Part shown: positions 35,406-45,893 of the stretch, one piece after another
Numbering within the stretch: the stretch's first letter is position 1
How the letters are laid out: every line of letters begins with the position of its first letter
NCBI RefSeq assembly: GCF_900109945.1
Contig: NZ_FOBX01000020.1
Span: 1-64,000 of the forward strand
Reading direction: 5' to 3'
DNA from: Bradyrhizobium sp. OK095
GTDB lineage: Bacteria; Pseudomonadota; Alphaproteobacteria; Rhizobiales; Xanthobacteraceae
DNA: 64,000 bases
Notes under the pieces: model-generated
Databases searched by the model: none
What the model was told of the DNA's origin: nothing
What the model saw: the letters and a program-made list of their open reading frames with translations, nothing else
Position numbers and translations under genes: made by a program

Positions 35406-37022
35406 TTGCAAGGTCTTGGAGACTTTCTGAAGGGTATCGGCGCCGCCCGGTTCGGGGCGATGATCGCGGTCACCGCCGCGCTCATCGGCTTTTTCGCGTT
35501 CGTCATCATGCGCGTCACCACGCCGCAGATGACCACGCTGTTCACCGACCTCTCGGTCGAGGATTCTTCCGGCATTATCAAGGACTTGGAGCGCCAGGGC
35601 ATCCAGTTCGAGATCCGCAATGAGGGCAGCATCATCATGGTGCCCAAGGACAAGGTCACCCGCCTCAGGATGAAGCTCGCCGAGGGCGGCCTGCCCAAGG
35701 GCGGCGGCGTCGGCTACGAGGTGTTCGACAAGTCGGATGCGCTCGGCACCACCTCTTTCGTCCAGAACATCAATCATCTGCGCGCGCTGGAAGGCGAGCT
35801 CGCCCGCACCATCCGCGCCATCGACCGCATCCAGGCCGCCCGCGTCCACCTCGTCCTGCCCGAGCGCCCGCTGTTCTCGCGCGAGGCGCCGGAACCTTCG
35901 GCCTCGATCGTGGTCCGGGTCCGCGGCGCGCTCGAAGCGGGGCAGATCAGGGCCATCCGCCACCTCGTCGCCTCCGCCGTCAACGGGCTGAAGCCGCAGC
36001 GGGTCTCGATCGTCGACGAATCGGGCCAGCTCCTCGCCGACGGTGCCGCGACCGATGCGGACCAGGTGGTCGGTGACGAGCGCCGCACCACCTACGAGAA
36101 GCGGATACGCAAGCAGGTCGAGGATATCGTCTCCTCAGTGGTCGGCTCGGGCCGGGCCCGCGTCCAGCTCTCCGCGGATTTCGACTTCAACAAGGTGACG
36201 CAGACCTCGGACAAGTTCGACCCCGAGGGCCGCGTGCTGCGCTCGAGCCAGACCCGCGAAGAGAGCAGCATGACCGCCGACAACAACGGCCAGGTCACCG
36301 TCAACAACGAGCTCCCCGGCCAGCAGCAGAACAGCGGCGCAGCGGCCAAGGACCAGAGCAAGAAGACCGAGGAGACCAACAATTACGAGATCTCCCGCAC
36401 CACCAAGACCGAGGTGACCGAGGCCGGCCGGGTCAACCGCATCTCGGTCGCGGTGCTGGTCGACGGCATCTACACCAAGAATGACAAGGGCGAGCTCGCC
36501 TACACCGACCGCACCAAGGAGCAGCTCGACCGCATCGCCGCCCTGGTCCGCTCGGCGATCGGCTTCGACCAGAAGCGCGGCGACCAGGTCGAGGTCGTCA
36601 ATCTCCGCTTTGCCGACGCGCCCTCCACTGCCCCGATCGCCGAGCCTTCCGGCTTCCTCGGCATGCTTCAGTTCACCAAGGACGACGTCATGTACTTCGT
36701 CGAGCTCGGTGTGATGATGCTGCTCGGCCTCGTCGTGCTGTTCATGGTGATCCGCCCGCTGGTCAAGCGCATCCTCGCCTCCGACGAAGTCGTCGCCGCC
36801 ATCTCCGGCGTCCTCTCCGGCCCGTCCGCCTCCGACGAATCCGCGCCGTCCCCCAACGGCCAGCCGCTGCTGCCGGGCGCCGCCGCCAGCGCAATCGACG
36901 TCGCCACCGTCCAGGGCCAGGTCCACGCCCAGTCCGTTCATCGTGTCGGCGAACTCGCCGAGCGCAACCCCAACGAAACCGTCGCCATCATCCGCCAATG
37001 GCTGACCGAACCCGTGAAATGA
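35406..37022 (+). CDS. fliF: flagellar MS-ring protein FliF
   Basis: FliF forms the inner-membrane MS ring on which the flagellum is built. The 538-residue protein has an N-terminal membrane span (about 18-36), the secretin-like ring-building motif region with LEGELARTIRAIDRIQAARVHLVLPE (about 125-150), a Gly/Asn/Gln-rich periplasmic stretch (about 290-320), a second span (about 435-455) and the C-terminal FliG-binding tail ending in IIRQWLTEPVK. The start is TTG 35406; no ATG is available before the first span. It heads fliF-fliG-fliH-fliN-flbD. Confidence 0.97.
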   Translation: MQGLGDFLKGIGAARFGAMIAVTAALIGFFAFVIMRVTTPQMTTLFTDLSVEDSSGIIKDLERQGIQFEIRNEGSIIMVPKDKVTRLRMKLAEGGLPKGGGVGYEVFDKSDALGTTSFVQNINHLRALEGELARTIRAIDRIQAARVHLVLPERPLFSREAPEPSASIVVRVRGALEAGQIRAIRHLVASAVNGLKPQRVSIVDESGQLLADGAATDADQVVGDERRTTYEKRIRKQVEDIVSSVVGSGRARVQLSADFDFNKVTQTSDKFDPEGRVLRSSQTREESSMTADNNGQVTVNNELPGQQQNSGAAAKDQSKKTEETNNYEISRTTKTEVTEAGRVNRISVAVLVDGIYTKNDKGELAYTDRTKEQLDRIAALVRSAIGFDQKRGDQVEVVNLRFADAPSTAPIAEPSGFLGMLQFTKDDVMYFVELGVMMLLGLVVLFMVIRPLVKRILASDEVVAAISGVLSGPSASDESAPSPNGQPLLPGAAASAIDVATVQGQVHAQSVHRVGELAERNPNETVAIIRQWLTEPVK

Positions 37023-37040
37023 TTCGAGAAGTGATCTGAC

Positions 37041-38132
37041 ATGGCCGCTGCCCTGCAAAATGCCAACTCCAACGACATCACCAGCGTGATCTCCACGCTC
37101 GGTCAGCGTGCCGGCAGCCGTGGAGGCGCCAAGATCGAGGCGGTGGCGGGGCCGAAGCGCGCCGCGATCCTGATGCTGGCGCTCGGGGAGCAATATGGCG
37201 GCAAGATCTGGGGACTGCTCGACGACGACGAGGTGCGCCAGCTCTCGCTGGAAATGTCGACGCTCGGCACCGTCGAGGTCGACACCGTCGAGGACATGCT
37301 GCTCGAATTCGTCTCGCGCATGTCGGCCTCGGGCGCGCTGATGGGCAATTTCGACGCCACCGAGCGGCTGCTCCAGCAGTATCTGGCGCCGGAGCGCGTC
37401 AACGGCATCATGGACGAGATCCGCGGGCCCGCAGGCCGCAACATGTGGGAGAAGCTCTCCAACGTGCAGGAAGAGGTGCTCGCCAACTATCTCAAGAACG
37501 AATATCCGCAGACCATCGCGGTGGTGCTGTCGAAGCTGAAGTCGGAACACGCCGCCCGCGTGCTCGGAATCTTCCCCGAGGACCTCGCGCTCGACGTCGT
37601 CAACCGCATGCTGAAGATGGAGGCGGTCCAGAAGGAGGTGATCGAGAGCGTGGAGAAGACGCTGCGCACCGAATTCATGTCCAATCTGTCGCAGACCCGT
37701 CGCCGCGACGCCCATGAGGTGATGGCGGAAATCTTCAACAATTTCGACCGCCAGACCGAAACCCGCTTCATCACTTCGCTGGAAGAGGACAACCGCGAAT
37801 CGGCCGAGCGCATCAAGGCGCTGATGTTCACCTTCGACGATTTGGTGAAGCTGGATTCCGGCTCGGCCCAGACCCTGATGCGCAACGTCGACAAGGACAA
37901 GCTCGGCGTCGCGCTCAAGAGCGCCAACGAGGACGTCCGCAACTTCTTCTTCGGCAACATGTCCTCCCGCGCGGCCAAGATGCTCCAGGACGACATGGGG
38001 GCGATGGGACCGGTGCGCCTGCGCGACGTCGATGAGGCCCAGGCGCTGCTGGTCAACCTCGCAAAAGACCTCGCCGCCAAGGGCGAGATCATGCTGACCA
38101 AGAACCGCGCCGACGACGAGCTGGTGTATTGA
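37041..38132 (+). CDS. fliG: flagellar motor switch protein FliG
   Basis: The 363-residue rotor protein has the N-terminal FliF-binding region (KRAAILMLALGEQYGGKIW), the middle EHPQ-equivalent segment (NEYPQTIAVVLSKL), and the C-terminal charged torque helix with LKSANEDVRNFFFGNMSSRAAKML. It begins 18 bp after fliF, and its TGA overlaps the fliH ATG by one base, so translation is coupled. Confidence 0.98.
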   Translation: MAAALQNANSNDITSVISTLGQRAGSRGGAKIEAVAGPKRAAILMLALGEQYGGKIWGLLDDDEVRQLSLEMSTLGTVEVDTVEDMLLEFVSRMSASGALMGNFDATERLLQQYLAPERVNGIMDEIRGPAGRNMWEKLSNVQEEVLANYLKNEYPQTIAVVLSKLKSEHAARVLGIFPEDLALDVVNRMLKMEAVQKEVIESVEKTLRTEFMSNLSQTRRRDAHEVMAEIFNNFDRQTETRFITSLEEDNRESAERIKALMFTFDDLVKLDSGSAQTLMRNVDKDKLGVALKSANEDVRNFFFGNMSSRAAKMLQDDMGAMGPVRLRDVDEAQALLVNLAKDLAAKGEIMLTKNRADDELVY

Positions 38133-38755
38133 TGGGCGCTCCGGCCAAATTCCTGTTCGACACCGACTTCGCGACGCCCGAGCGGTCGCCGCGCGAGAAG
38201 GCTGCGACCGCGGCCGAGATCGCCCAGAAGGTCGCGGAAGCCGAGGCACGCGCCTATCAGGACGGCTTTGCCGCCGGCCAGCACGAAGCCAAGGCCGAGA
38301 GCGACCGCCGCGTTGCGCTCGCCATGGAAGAGATCAACATCGGCGTCCGGGGCATTGCGTCCGGCATCGGCAACATCGAGTCCAAGATGGAGACCGAGGC
38401 GGTTGATGTCGCGGTCGCGGTGGCACGCAAGCTGTGCGCCGATCTGGTCGCCGCCGAGCCGCTCGGCGAGATCATGGCGCTGGTCAAGGACTGCTTCGCG
38501 CACCTGGTCGCCACCCCGCATCTCGTCGTCCGCATTAATGACGCGCTCTACGACAGCGCGCGCGAGAAGATCGAGCGGCTCGCCAAGCAGAGCGGCTTCG
38601 AGAGCCGGCTGGTGATCCTGGCCGAGCCTGAAATCGCCACCGGTGACTGCCGGATCGAATGGGCCGATGGCGGCGTCGTGCTGGAGCGCGGCGCCATTGC
38701 AACCAAGATCGACGAAATGGTCGGACGCTATATCGCGTCCCGGAGGGGGAGCTAA
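38132..38755 (+). CDS. fliH: flagellar export ATPase regulator FliH
   Basis: The 207-residue protein has the FliH pattern: a variable N-terminus, an Ala/Glu/Gln helix with small-residue spacing (AYQDGFAAGQHEAKAES, about 47-63) and a C-terminal domain (ESRLVILAEPEIATGDCRIEWADGGV) that binds FliI and FliN. It starts inside the fliG stop (TGATG) and ends 3 bp before fliN. No fliI is in the window. Confidence 0.9.
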   Translation: MGAPAKFLFDTDFATPERSPREKAATAAEIAQKVAEAEARAYQDGFAAGQHEAKAESDRRVALAMEEINIGVRGIASGIGNIESKMETEAVDVAVAVARKLCADLVAAEPLGEIMALVKDCFAHLVATPHLVVRINDALYDSAREKIERLAKQSGFESRLVILAEPEIATGDCRIEWADGGVVLERGAIATKIDEMVGRYIASRRGS

Positions 38756-38758
38756 GCC

Positions 38759-39109
38759 ATGAGCGACACCGACGGACAGGTCCCGCTGCCAGATCTCAAC
38801 GGCCCGATGCCGCCGACCGGTTCGGACGTCGGCTACACCGAGGACGAATATGCGGCGCGCGCCGCCGCCGACCTGGAAGCCGTGTTCGACGTGCCGGTGC
38901 AGGTCTCGGCCGTGCTCGGCCGCTCCAAGATGGATGTCAGCGAGCTGCTGAAGCTCGGGCCCGGCACCGTGCTCGAGCTCGACCGGCGCGTCGGCGAGGC
39001 CATCGACATCTACGTCAACAACAAGCTGGTCGCCCGCGGCGAAGTCGTCCTGGTCGAGGACAAGCTCGGCGTGACCATGACCGAAATCATCAAGACCGAA
39101 CGCGCGTAA
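38759..39109 (+). CDS. fliN: flagellar motor switch protein FliN
   Basis: The 116-residue protein ends in a SpoA domain (VPVQVSAVLGRSKMDVSELLKLGPGTVLELDRRVGE, then IYVNNKLVARGEVV). This is the C-ring component that also docks FliH. The 40-residue acidic N-terminal extension is usual for alphaproteobacteria. It lies 3 bp after fliH. Confidence 0.97.
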   Translation: MSDTDGQVPLPDLNGPMPPTGSDVGYTEDEYAARAAADLEAVFDVPVQVSAVLGRSKMDVSELLKLGPGTVLELDRRVGEAIDIYVNNKLVARGEVVLVEDKLGVTMTEIIKTERA

Positions 39110-39163
39110 AAGCGACACAGGGAATGACGCGCGGCAGCGCGACCAGACGGACAGGAGACTGAC

Positions 39164-40549
<1,386 letters not shown>

Positions 40550-40576
40550 TCGGCTTCCACGCTGATCGAGAGAATG

Positions 40577-40606
40577 CAAATGCCCGGGCTGGTCCCGGGC
40601 ATTTTC
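40577..40606 (+). terminator. Rho-independent terminator after flbD
   Basis: AAATGCCCGGG and CCCGGGCATTTT form an 11-bp stem around a CTGGT loop, followed by a T-containing tail. It begins about 28 bp after the flbD stop and probably ends the fliF-flbD transcript. Confidence 0.85.
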
Positions 40607-40645
40607 GTTTGAGCGAGGCATTGTTCGTCGACACGCGACGGTCTC

Positions 40646-40731
40646 GTAGCCCGCATGAGCGCAGCGACATGCGGGGTGCTCTTGGCGAGACCGCTCCCGG
40701 ATATCGCTTCGCTCATCCGGGCTACGGGACC
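40646..40731. repeat. GTAGCCCGCATGAGCGCAGCGA palindromic repeat
   Basis: The element starts GTAGCCCGCATGAGCGCAGC and ends GCTCATCCGGGCTACGGG, two inverted arms around a short centre containing GATATCGCTTCGCT. A second copy with the arms in the other order is at 63,414-63,484. It fills the gap before the M20 peptidase gene. Confidence 0.8.
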
Positions 40732-40816
40732 TATCACATGGCGGCACCGCATTCGGCGACTAGGTCGCGCCTGCGCAACGCCCTATAACCCCGCGTGAGA
40801 ACCACTGAGGGTAAAC

Positions 40817-41965
40817 ATGTCTGAAGCTCAAATCACGGACTGGCTGGCGTCGCAACGGCAGGCGATGATCGATCTCTTGCGCGACGTCGTGAACATCGAT
40901 TCCGGGTCCTATGACAAGGAAGGCGTCGATGCGGTCGGGGCGCGGTTCGAGCGGCATTTTGCCGAGCATGGCATTCCGTTCCGGCGCGAGAGCGATTCCA
41001 CGTTCGGCGACGCGATCCACGCCGAGGTCGCAAAGCCCGGCAGCAACGAGAAGCCCGTGCTGTTGATGGGGCATCGCGACACCGTGTTCGGCAAAGGCGA
41101 GGCCGGACGGCGTCCGTTCACGATCCGCGACGGACGCGCCTATGGTCCCGGCGTTGCCGACATGAAGTCCGGTGTCGTCATGAACATCTTCGTGGCAACC
41201 GCCTTCCATAAATTCGGCGGCAGCCCGCATCCGATCAAGCTGCTGATCACCTCCGACGAGGAGATCGGCTCGCCCTCCTCCCGCCCCGTCATCGAGCGCG
41301 AGGGACGCACCGCGCGCGCCGTGTTCAATTCCGAGCCGGGCCGCCCCACGGGCAACGTCGTGACGGGGCGCAAGGGCGGCATCTTCATGCACATGTCCAT
41401 CACCGGCAAGGCCGCACATTCCGGCGCCAACTTTGCCGCCGGTGTCAGCGCGATCGGCGAGCTCGCGCACAAGATCGTCAAAATCCATGCGCTGACCGAT
41501 CTCGACAAGGGCATCACGCTCAATGTCGGCCTGGTCTCGGGCGGGCAGTCCGTCAACACCACGGCGCCCGCAGCCGAGGGCCAGATCGACCTGCGCTATG
41601 TCGATCCGGCGGATCGTGCGAGGGTGATGGCCGCGATCGAGACAATCGTCGCGACGTCCTATGTGCCGGGCACGAACGCAACGCTGACGATCAAGGGCGA
41701 GTTCGTGCCGGTGGTGCAGAGCGCGGCCTCGAAGGCGCTGTTCGAAAGCTATCAGGCGGCGGCAAAGCAGGCCGGCCTCACCACGCTCCAGGGCGAGTTC
41801 TCCGGCGGCTGCGCCGATTCCGGCTTCACCGCCGCTGTGGGCACGCCGACCATCTGCGGCCTCGGACCGGTCGGCGGGCTCGCGCACACGCCGGAGGAAT
41901 ATCTCGATATCGACAGCATCGTGCCGCGCGCACAGGCATTGGCGCTGGCGATTTTGCGGGGGTGA
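40817..41965 (+). CDS. M20-family metallopeptidase (glutamate carboxypeptidase-like)
   Basis: The 382-residue zinc peptidase has the first metal motif GHRDTVF (His and catalytic Asp, about 91-97), the second GVADMKSG (Asp bridging ligand), SDEEIGS (general-base Glu and ligand) and a late GGLAHTPEEY His. The dimerisation domain lies at about 175-290 (GRKGGIFMHMSITGKAAHSG). Family members remove C-terminal Glu from folates or cleave small peptides. The substrate is unknown. Monocistronic between repeats. Confidence 0.9.
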   Translation: MSEAQITDWLASQRQAMIDLLRDVVNIDSGSYDKEGVDAVGARFERHFAEHGIPFRRESDSTFGDAIHAEVAKPGSNEKPVLLMGHRDTVFGKGEAGRRPFTIRDGRAYGPGVADMKSGVVMNIFVATAFHKFGGSPHPIKLLITSDEEIGSPSSRPVIEREGRTARAVFNSEPGRPTGNVVTGRKGGIFMHMSITGKAAHSGANFAAGVSAIGELAHKIVKIHALTDLDKGITLNVGLVSGGQSVNTTAPAAEGQIDLRYVDPADRARVMAAIETIVATSYVPGTNATLTIKGEFVPVVQSAASKALFESYQAAAKQAGLTTLQGEFSGGCADSGFTAAVGTPTICGLGPVGGLAHTPEEYLDIDSIVPRAQALALAILRG

Positions 41966-41978
41966 GTGCGGGTGCGGT

Positions 41979-42064
41979 AGGGTGGGCAAAGCGAAGCGTG
42001 CCCACCGCTTCGGTCATTGCGGAGAGATGGTGGGCACGGCGCAAGCGCGCCTTTGCCCACCCTA
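41979..42064. repeat. GTAGGGTGGGCAAAGCGAAGCG palindromic repeat
   Basis: The element begins GTAGGGTGGGCAAAG and ends CTTTGCCCACCCTAC, with a second inverted pair (GTGCCCACC...GGTGGGCAC) inside. It can fold into one long imperfect hairpin. It lies just after the M20 peptidase stop and resembles the diverged copy at 27,164-27,227. Confidence 0.85.
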
Positions 42065-42080
42065 CGAGACCGAGCAAGTT

Positions 42081-42239
42081 CTACGAATAACTCGGCGCGT
42101 CCGGCTTGCGAAAAATGTGGATGGGGTCGCCGGGGATGATCACGGGCTGGCCGCTGAACATCGCATAGGCGAAGAGCGCGAGATAGGCGATCGCCAGCGC
42201 GCCAACGGCATAGAAGGCCCAGGTCGCCGCGCGCTTCAT
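42081..42239 (-). CDS. small single-span membrane protein (52 aa)
   Basis: ATG 42239 opens a 52-codon frame. After MKRAATWA comes a hydrophobic stretch of about 20 residues (AFYAVGALAIAYLALFAYAM), then a short hydrophilic tail containing PGDPIHIF. The positive N-terminus followed by one span suggests an inner-membrane protein with the tail outside. I recognise no family. It lies downstream of the flavin reductase gene, same strand, 88 bp away. Confidence 0.6.
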   Translation of the reverse strand: MKRAATWAFYAVGALAIAYLALFAYAMFSGQPVIIPGDPIHIFRKPDAPSYS

Positions 42240-42327
42240 TCGTACCGCTCCATTGCTGTCCCGGATGGGAAGGGTCGAGGGGCTTCTAGAGCGGTGACGG
42301 GGAAAAGGCTAGCCCGCGGGCCGGCGA

Positions 42328-42909
42328 TCAAACGCCGCGCCGGCTGTGCGTGGGAAGGCTGACTTCCGCGAGCCTGGCCGCGTCCTCGTCCTGATCGACC
42401 GCAACGTACTGGCCGTGCCAATAGGCCAGCGCGGCGTTGCGGGTCGAATTCCTGATGTCCCTGACGCGGCCGATGACGATGCCGTGCGAGTGGCGTTCGA
42501 CGATCTCCTCGACCTCGCAATCGACGGCGGACAATGCGCCGACCAGCAACGGAACGCCCGAGACTGACGTCACCCATTGGCTGCCTGCAAAGCGAGCGGC
42601 GCCCTTCAGCCCGCCCTTGCCGGCAAAGCGCTCGGCGACATCGAGCTGGTCGGCCGCCAGGATGTTCACGCCGAAAGCACCGTAGCGGCGGATCAGCGGG
42701 AACGACGAGGCATCGCGATTGATGCTGACCAGCAGCGTCGGCGGCTCGACCGACAGCGAGGTTACGGACGTCACCGTCATGCCGGTGATGTCCTTGCCCC
42801 GCCCGGCGGTGATGACGCTGACCCCGCCGGTGAGGTGGCGCATGGCGCCGCGGAAATCGGCGGGCAAAATGGGAGTTTCGGTCATGAGCTCGCGGGGCAC
42901 TACATTCAT
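42328..42909 (-). CDS. flavin reductase-like FMN-binding protein, likely partner of SsuD
   Basis: The 193-residue protein belongs to the flavin reductase-like domain family (FRGAMRHLTGGVSVITA, TGMTVTSVTSLSVEPPTLLVSI, VNILAADQ, HGIVIGRV). It would supply reduced FMN to the sulfonate monooxygenase, replacing the unrelated SsuE of enterobacteria. ATG 42909 follows GGGGAG. It lies 32 bp after ssuB and ends the ssu operon. Confidence 0.88.
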   Translation of the reverse strand: MNVVPRELMTETPILPADFRGAMRHLTGGVSVITAGRGKDITGMTVTSVTSLSVEPPTLLVSINRDASSFPLIRRYGAFGVNILAADQLDVAERFAGKGGLKGAARFAGSQWVTSVSGVPLLVGALSAVDCEVEEIVERHSHGIVIGRVRDIRNSTRNAALAYWHGQYVAVDQDEDAARLAEVSLPTHSRRGV

Positions 42910-42941
42910 GGCTTGCTCCCCGAAGCGGGGGTCCCTTCTAT

Positions 42942-43778
42942 TTAGGTACGATCATCCGCCGACAAAAGGTGGCTCAGGATCGAGCCTTCCAGGGCGGCAA
43001 GCTCGGCCGAGCCGCGTTCGCGTGGCCGGGCCGTGTTAACCACGACATCATGGGCAATCCGTCCCTCGTCGATCACCAGCACCCGGTCTGCCAGCGCGAC
43101 CGCCTCGGCGACATCGTGGGTGACCAGGATCGCGGTAAAGCCCTGGTCGCGCCAGACGCGCTCCAGGAGCCGCTGCATCGAGATGCGGGTCAGCGCGTCC
43201 AGCGCGCCGAGCGGCTCGTCGAAGGCGAGCACGCGCGGCCGGGAGACCAGCGCGCGGCCCAGCGCGACGCGCTGCTTCTGGCCGCCCGACAGCACCGAAG
43301 GCCACTGATCGCGCTTGTCGGCAAGCCCAACCTCGGTCAGCGCTTTCTCGGCACGCGCATGCGCATCTTTCGAAGCACGATCGCGGCCGAGACCCACTTC
43401 TACATTCGAAAGCACACGCGCCCAAGGCAGCAGCCGCGGCTCCTGAAACATCACGCGGATGTCCTCCGTTCGGACTTCGTCACCAAAACTGATGCTGCCG
43501 GAATCGATCTTGTCCAAGCCGGCGATCAGACGCAACAGCGTGCTCTTGCCGCAACCGCTCTTGCCGACGATGGCGACGAACTGGCCAGCGGGGATGTGCA
43601 GATCGATGCCGCGCAGCACCTCGTTGTCGCCGAAGGATTTTCGCAGGCCGCTGATGCTCAGCGGCAGGCCGATGGTTTGCGCGGGGCGCTCCTCGCGCAC
43701 CACCCGGGCGTGAGGCGCGAAATTGGCGCGGCTGGCGAGCTCGGTTTCGGGAAGGGAGGTACGAAGCGCTGTCTGCAT
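42942..43778 (-). CDS. ssuB: aliphatic sulfonate ABC transporter ATP-binding protein SsuB
   Basis: The 278-residue ATPase has Walker A GKSGCGKST (about 73-81), Q-loop FQEPRLLPW, signature LSGGQKQR (about 162-169), Walker B VLAFDEPLGALD and the H-loop THD. The FQEPRLLPW wording is typical of the nitrate/sulfonate/taurine importer group. It lies 7 bp after ssuC. Confidence 0.93.
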   Translation of the reverse strand: MQTALRTSLPETELASRANFAPHARVVREERPAQTIGLPLSISGLRKSFGDNEVLRGIDLHIPAGQFVAIVGKSGCGKSTLLRLIAGLDKIDSGSISFGDEVRTEDIRVMFQEPRLLPWARVLSNVEVGLGRDRASKDAHARAEKALTEVGLADKRDQWPSVLSGGQKQRVALGRALVSRPRVLAFDEPLGALDALTRISMQRLLERVWRDQGFTAILVTHDVAEAVALADRVLVIDEGRIAHDVVVNTARPRERGSAELAALEGSILSHLLSADDRT

Positions 43779-43785
43779 GTGACTC

Positions 43786-44592
43786 TCAACGTTTCTGGAA
43801 GGCGGGGTGCCAGGAGAGCGTCGCCCGCTCCAGCACGCGGGAGGCGCTGTCGGCGAGCTTGCCGAGCAGGGCGTAGATCAGGATCGAGAGCACGACGACG
43901 TCGATCAGCATGAACTCGCGCGCCTGCATCGCCATGTAGCCGAGCCCTGAGGACGCCGCGATGGTCTCGGCGACGATCAGCGTCAGCCACATGATGCCGA
44001 GCGCAAAGCGGATGCCGACGAAGATCGAGGGCAATGCGCCCGGAAAGATCACGCGGCGGAAGAGCTCGCTGTCGGTCATGCCGTAGATGCGGCCCATCTC
44101 GATCAACTGGGGATCGACGGTGCGGATGCCGTGCAGCGTGTTGAGGTAGATCGGGAAGAACACCCCGAGCGCGACGAGAAAGAGCTTCGCGCTCTCGTCG
44201 ATGCCGAACCACAGGATGACCAGCGGGATCAGCGCCAGATGCGGCACGTTGCGCACCATCTGCAGTGTGGTGTCGGTCAGCTTTGCCGAGAGCTGCGACA
44301 GGCCGTTGGCGAGCCCGAAAGCGAAGCCGACGCTGCCGCCGATCAAAAAGCCGATCGAGGCACGCCAGAACGAGACCCAGATGTTGCGGACGAGCTCGCC
44401 GGAGAGCAGCAGCTTCCAGCCGGCGAGCGCGACATCGCTCGGCGCCGGCAGCACGCGCGTCGGCACGAAGCCGGTGACGCTTGCGACCTGCCAGATCGCG
44501 ATGATGGCAAGCGGCACGATCCACTGGATCAGGCCGTCGACGCGCGGCAGGCGAAAACTGCGCGGGAAGGAGATGCTGTCGATGAGGCTCAT
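43786..44592 (-). CDS. ssuC: aliphatic sulfonate ABC transporter permease SsuC
   Basis: The 268-residue permease has six predicted membrane segments and the EAA-loop near residue 165-185 (EMGRIYGMTDSELFRRVIFPGALPSIFVG). Its ATG overlaps the ssuD stop (ATGA), so the genes are translationally coupled. Confidence 0.93.
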   Translation of the reverse strand: MSLIDSISFPRSFRLPRVDGLIQWIVPLAIIAIWQVASVTGFVPTRVLPAPSDVALAGWKLLLSGELVRNIWVSFWRASIGFLIGGSVGFAFGLANGLSQLSAKLTDTTLQMVRNVPHLALIPLVILWFGIDESAKLFLVALGVFFPIYLNTLHGIRTVDPQLIEMGRIYGMTDSELFRRVIFPGALPSIFVGIRFALGIMWLTLIVAETIAASSGLGYMAMQAREFMLIDVVVLSILIYALLGKLADSASRVLERATLSWHPAFQKR

Positions 44593-45752
44593 GATTGCGA
44601 CACCCGATGTTGCGGACGGTAGTCGCTGCCAACCGTCTCGCCGAAGGGGCCACCGTTAAGGTGGAGCTTGGTCACGTTGCTCGGCTGCTCCAGCGAGAGC
44701 AGCGGGAACACCAACTCGGCGAAGCGATAGGCTTCCTCCAGATGCGGGTAGCCTGACATGATGAAGGTATCGATGCCGATGTCCTGGTATTCCCTGATGC
44801 GGGCCGCGACGGTCTGGGCGTCGCCGACCAGCGCCGTGCCTGCACCGCCGCGCACGAGGCCGACACCGGCCCACAGGTTCGGGGCGATCTCGAGCTTGTC
44901 GCGCTGGCCGCCATGAAGCTGCGCCATGCGTTGCTGGCCGACCGAATCCATGCGGGAAAAATTCTTTTGCGCCGTCGCAATCGTCTCGTCGCTGACATGC
45001 TTGATCAGCTCATTCGCCGCGCGCCAGGCCTCTTCATTGGTCTCGCGGACGATCACATGAAGGCGGATACCGAAGGAGAGCTTTCGGCCACGCGACGCGG
45101 CGACCTCCCTCACCTTCGCGATCTTCTCGGCGACCAGAGCCGGCGGCTCGCCCCAGGTGAGATATTTGTCAACGGCGTCGACGGCGACATCGATGCCGGC
45201 ATCCGACGAGCCGCCGAAATAGAGCGGCGGCCGCGGCGACTGCACCGGCGGGAACAGCAGCTTGCTGCCCTCGACATGGATATGCCTGCCCTCGACATCG
45301 ACGGTCTTGCCGGCGAGCAGCTCGCTATAGACGCTGAGGAACTCGCGCGTGACCTCGTAGCGCTCGTCATGCCCAAGGAAGATACCGTCGCCCTTGTTCT
45401 CGACGGGATCGCCGCCGGTGACGACGTTGACGAGCAGCCGGCCATTGGTGATGCGGTCGAGCGTCGCGGTCATGCGCGCGGCGACGCTCGGCGATTGCAG
45501 GCCGGGGCGAACAGCGACGAGGTAGCGCAGTCGCTCGGTGAACGGCGCGACGCTGGAGGCGACGATCCAGGAATCCTCGCAGGATCGCCCGGTCGGCAGC
45601 AGCACGCCGAAATAGCCGAGCTGGTCGGCGGCCTGCGCCACCTGACGCAAATAGTTGAAATTGACCTCGCGGCCGCCGATGCCGGTGCCGAGATAGCGGC
45701 CGTCGCCGTGGGTCGGCAGGAACCAGAGGATATTGCTTTTGGATTGGCTCAT
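44589..45752 (-). CDS. ssuD: FMNH2-dependent alkanesulfonate monooxygenase SsuD
   Basis: The 387-residue luciferase-fold enzyme releases sulfite from alkanesulfonates. Family wording is strong: WFLPTHGDGRYLG, GVLLPTGRSCEDSW (with the conserved Cys), ITNGRLLVNVVTGGDPVE and YFGGSSDAG. The loop SGYPHLEEAYRF is near the C-terminus. It lies between the 28-codon ORF and ssuC. Confidence 0.95.
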   Translation of the reverse strand: MSQSKSNILWFLPTHGDGRYLGTGIGGREVNFNYLRQVAQAADQLGYFGVLLPTGRSCEDSWIVASSVAPFTERLRYLVAVRPGLQSPSVAARMTATLDRITNGRLLVNVVTGGDPVENKGDGIFLGHDERYEVTREFLSVYSELLAGKTVDVEGRHIHVEGSKLLFPPVQSPRPPLYFGGSSDAGIDVAVDAVDKYLTWGEPPALVAEKIAKVREVAASRGRKLSFGIRLHVIVRETNEEAWRAANELIKHVSDETIATAQKNFSRMDSVGQQRMAQLHGGQRDKLEIAPNLWAGVGLVRGGAGTALVGDAQTVAARIREYQDIGIDTFIMSGYPHLEEAYRFAELVFPLLSLEQPSNVTKLHLNGGPFGETVGSDYRPQHRVSQS

Positions 45753-45768
45753 GGATGTGCTCCGACGA

Positions 45769-45855
45769 CTAGCCGTAGGATGTGCCGACTGCGGCAGCGA
45801 CGATGCCGATCGACATGACGATGGCCGCGATCACGCGTTGAACGATGCGCCTCAT
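45769..45855 (-). CDS. 28-aa hydrophobic peptide ORF between ssuA and ssuD
   Basis: ATG 45855 gives MRRIVQRVIAAIVMSIGIV followed by AAAVGTSYG and TAG, a basic N-terminus then one possible membrane span. It fits exactly between ssuA (38 bp away) and ssuD (16 bp). The regular spacing suggests a real small gene of the operon. No homologue known to me. Confidence 0.5.
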   Translation of the reverse strand: MRRIVQRVIAAIVMSIGIVAAAVGTSYG

Positions 45856-45893
45856 GTTTGGACCTCTTGATGTGGGAAGATCGGTGGGCACGA

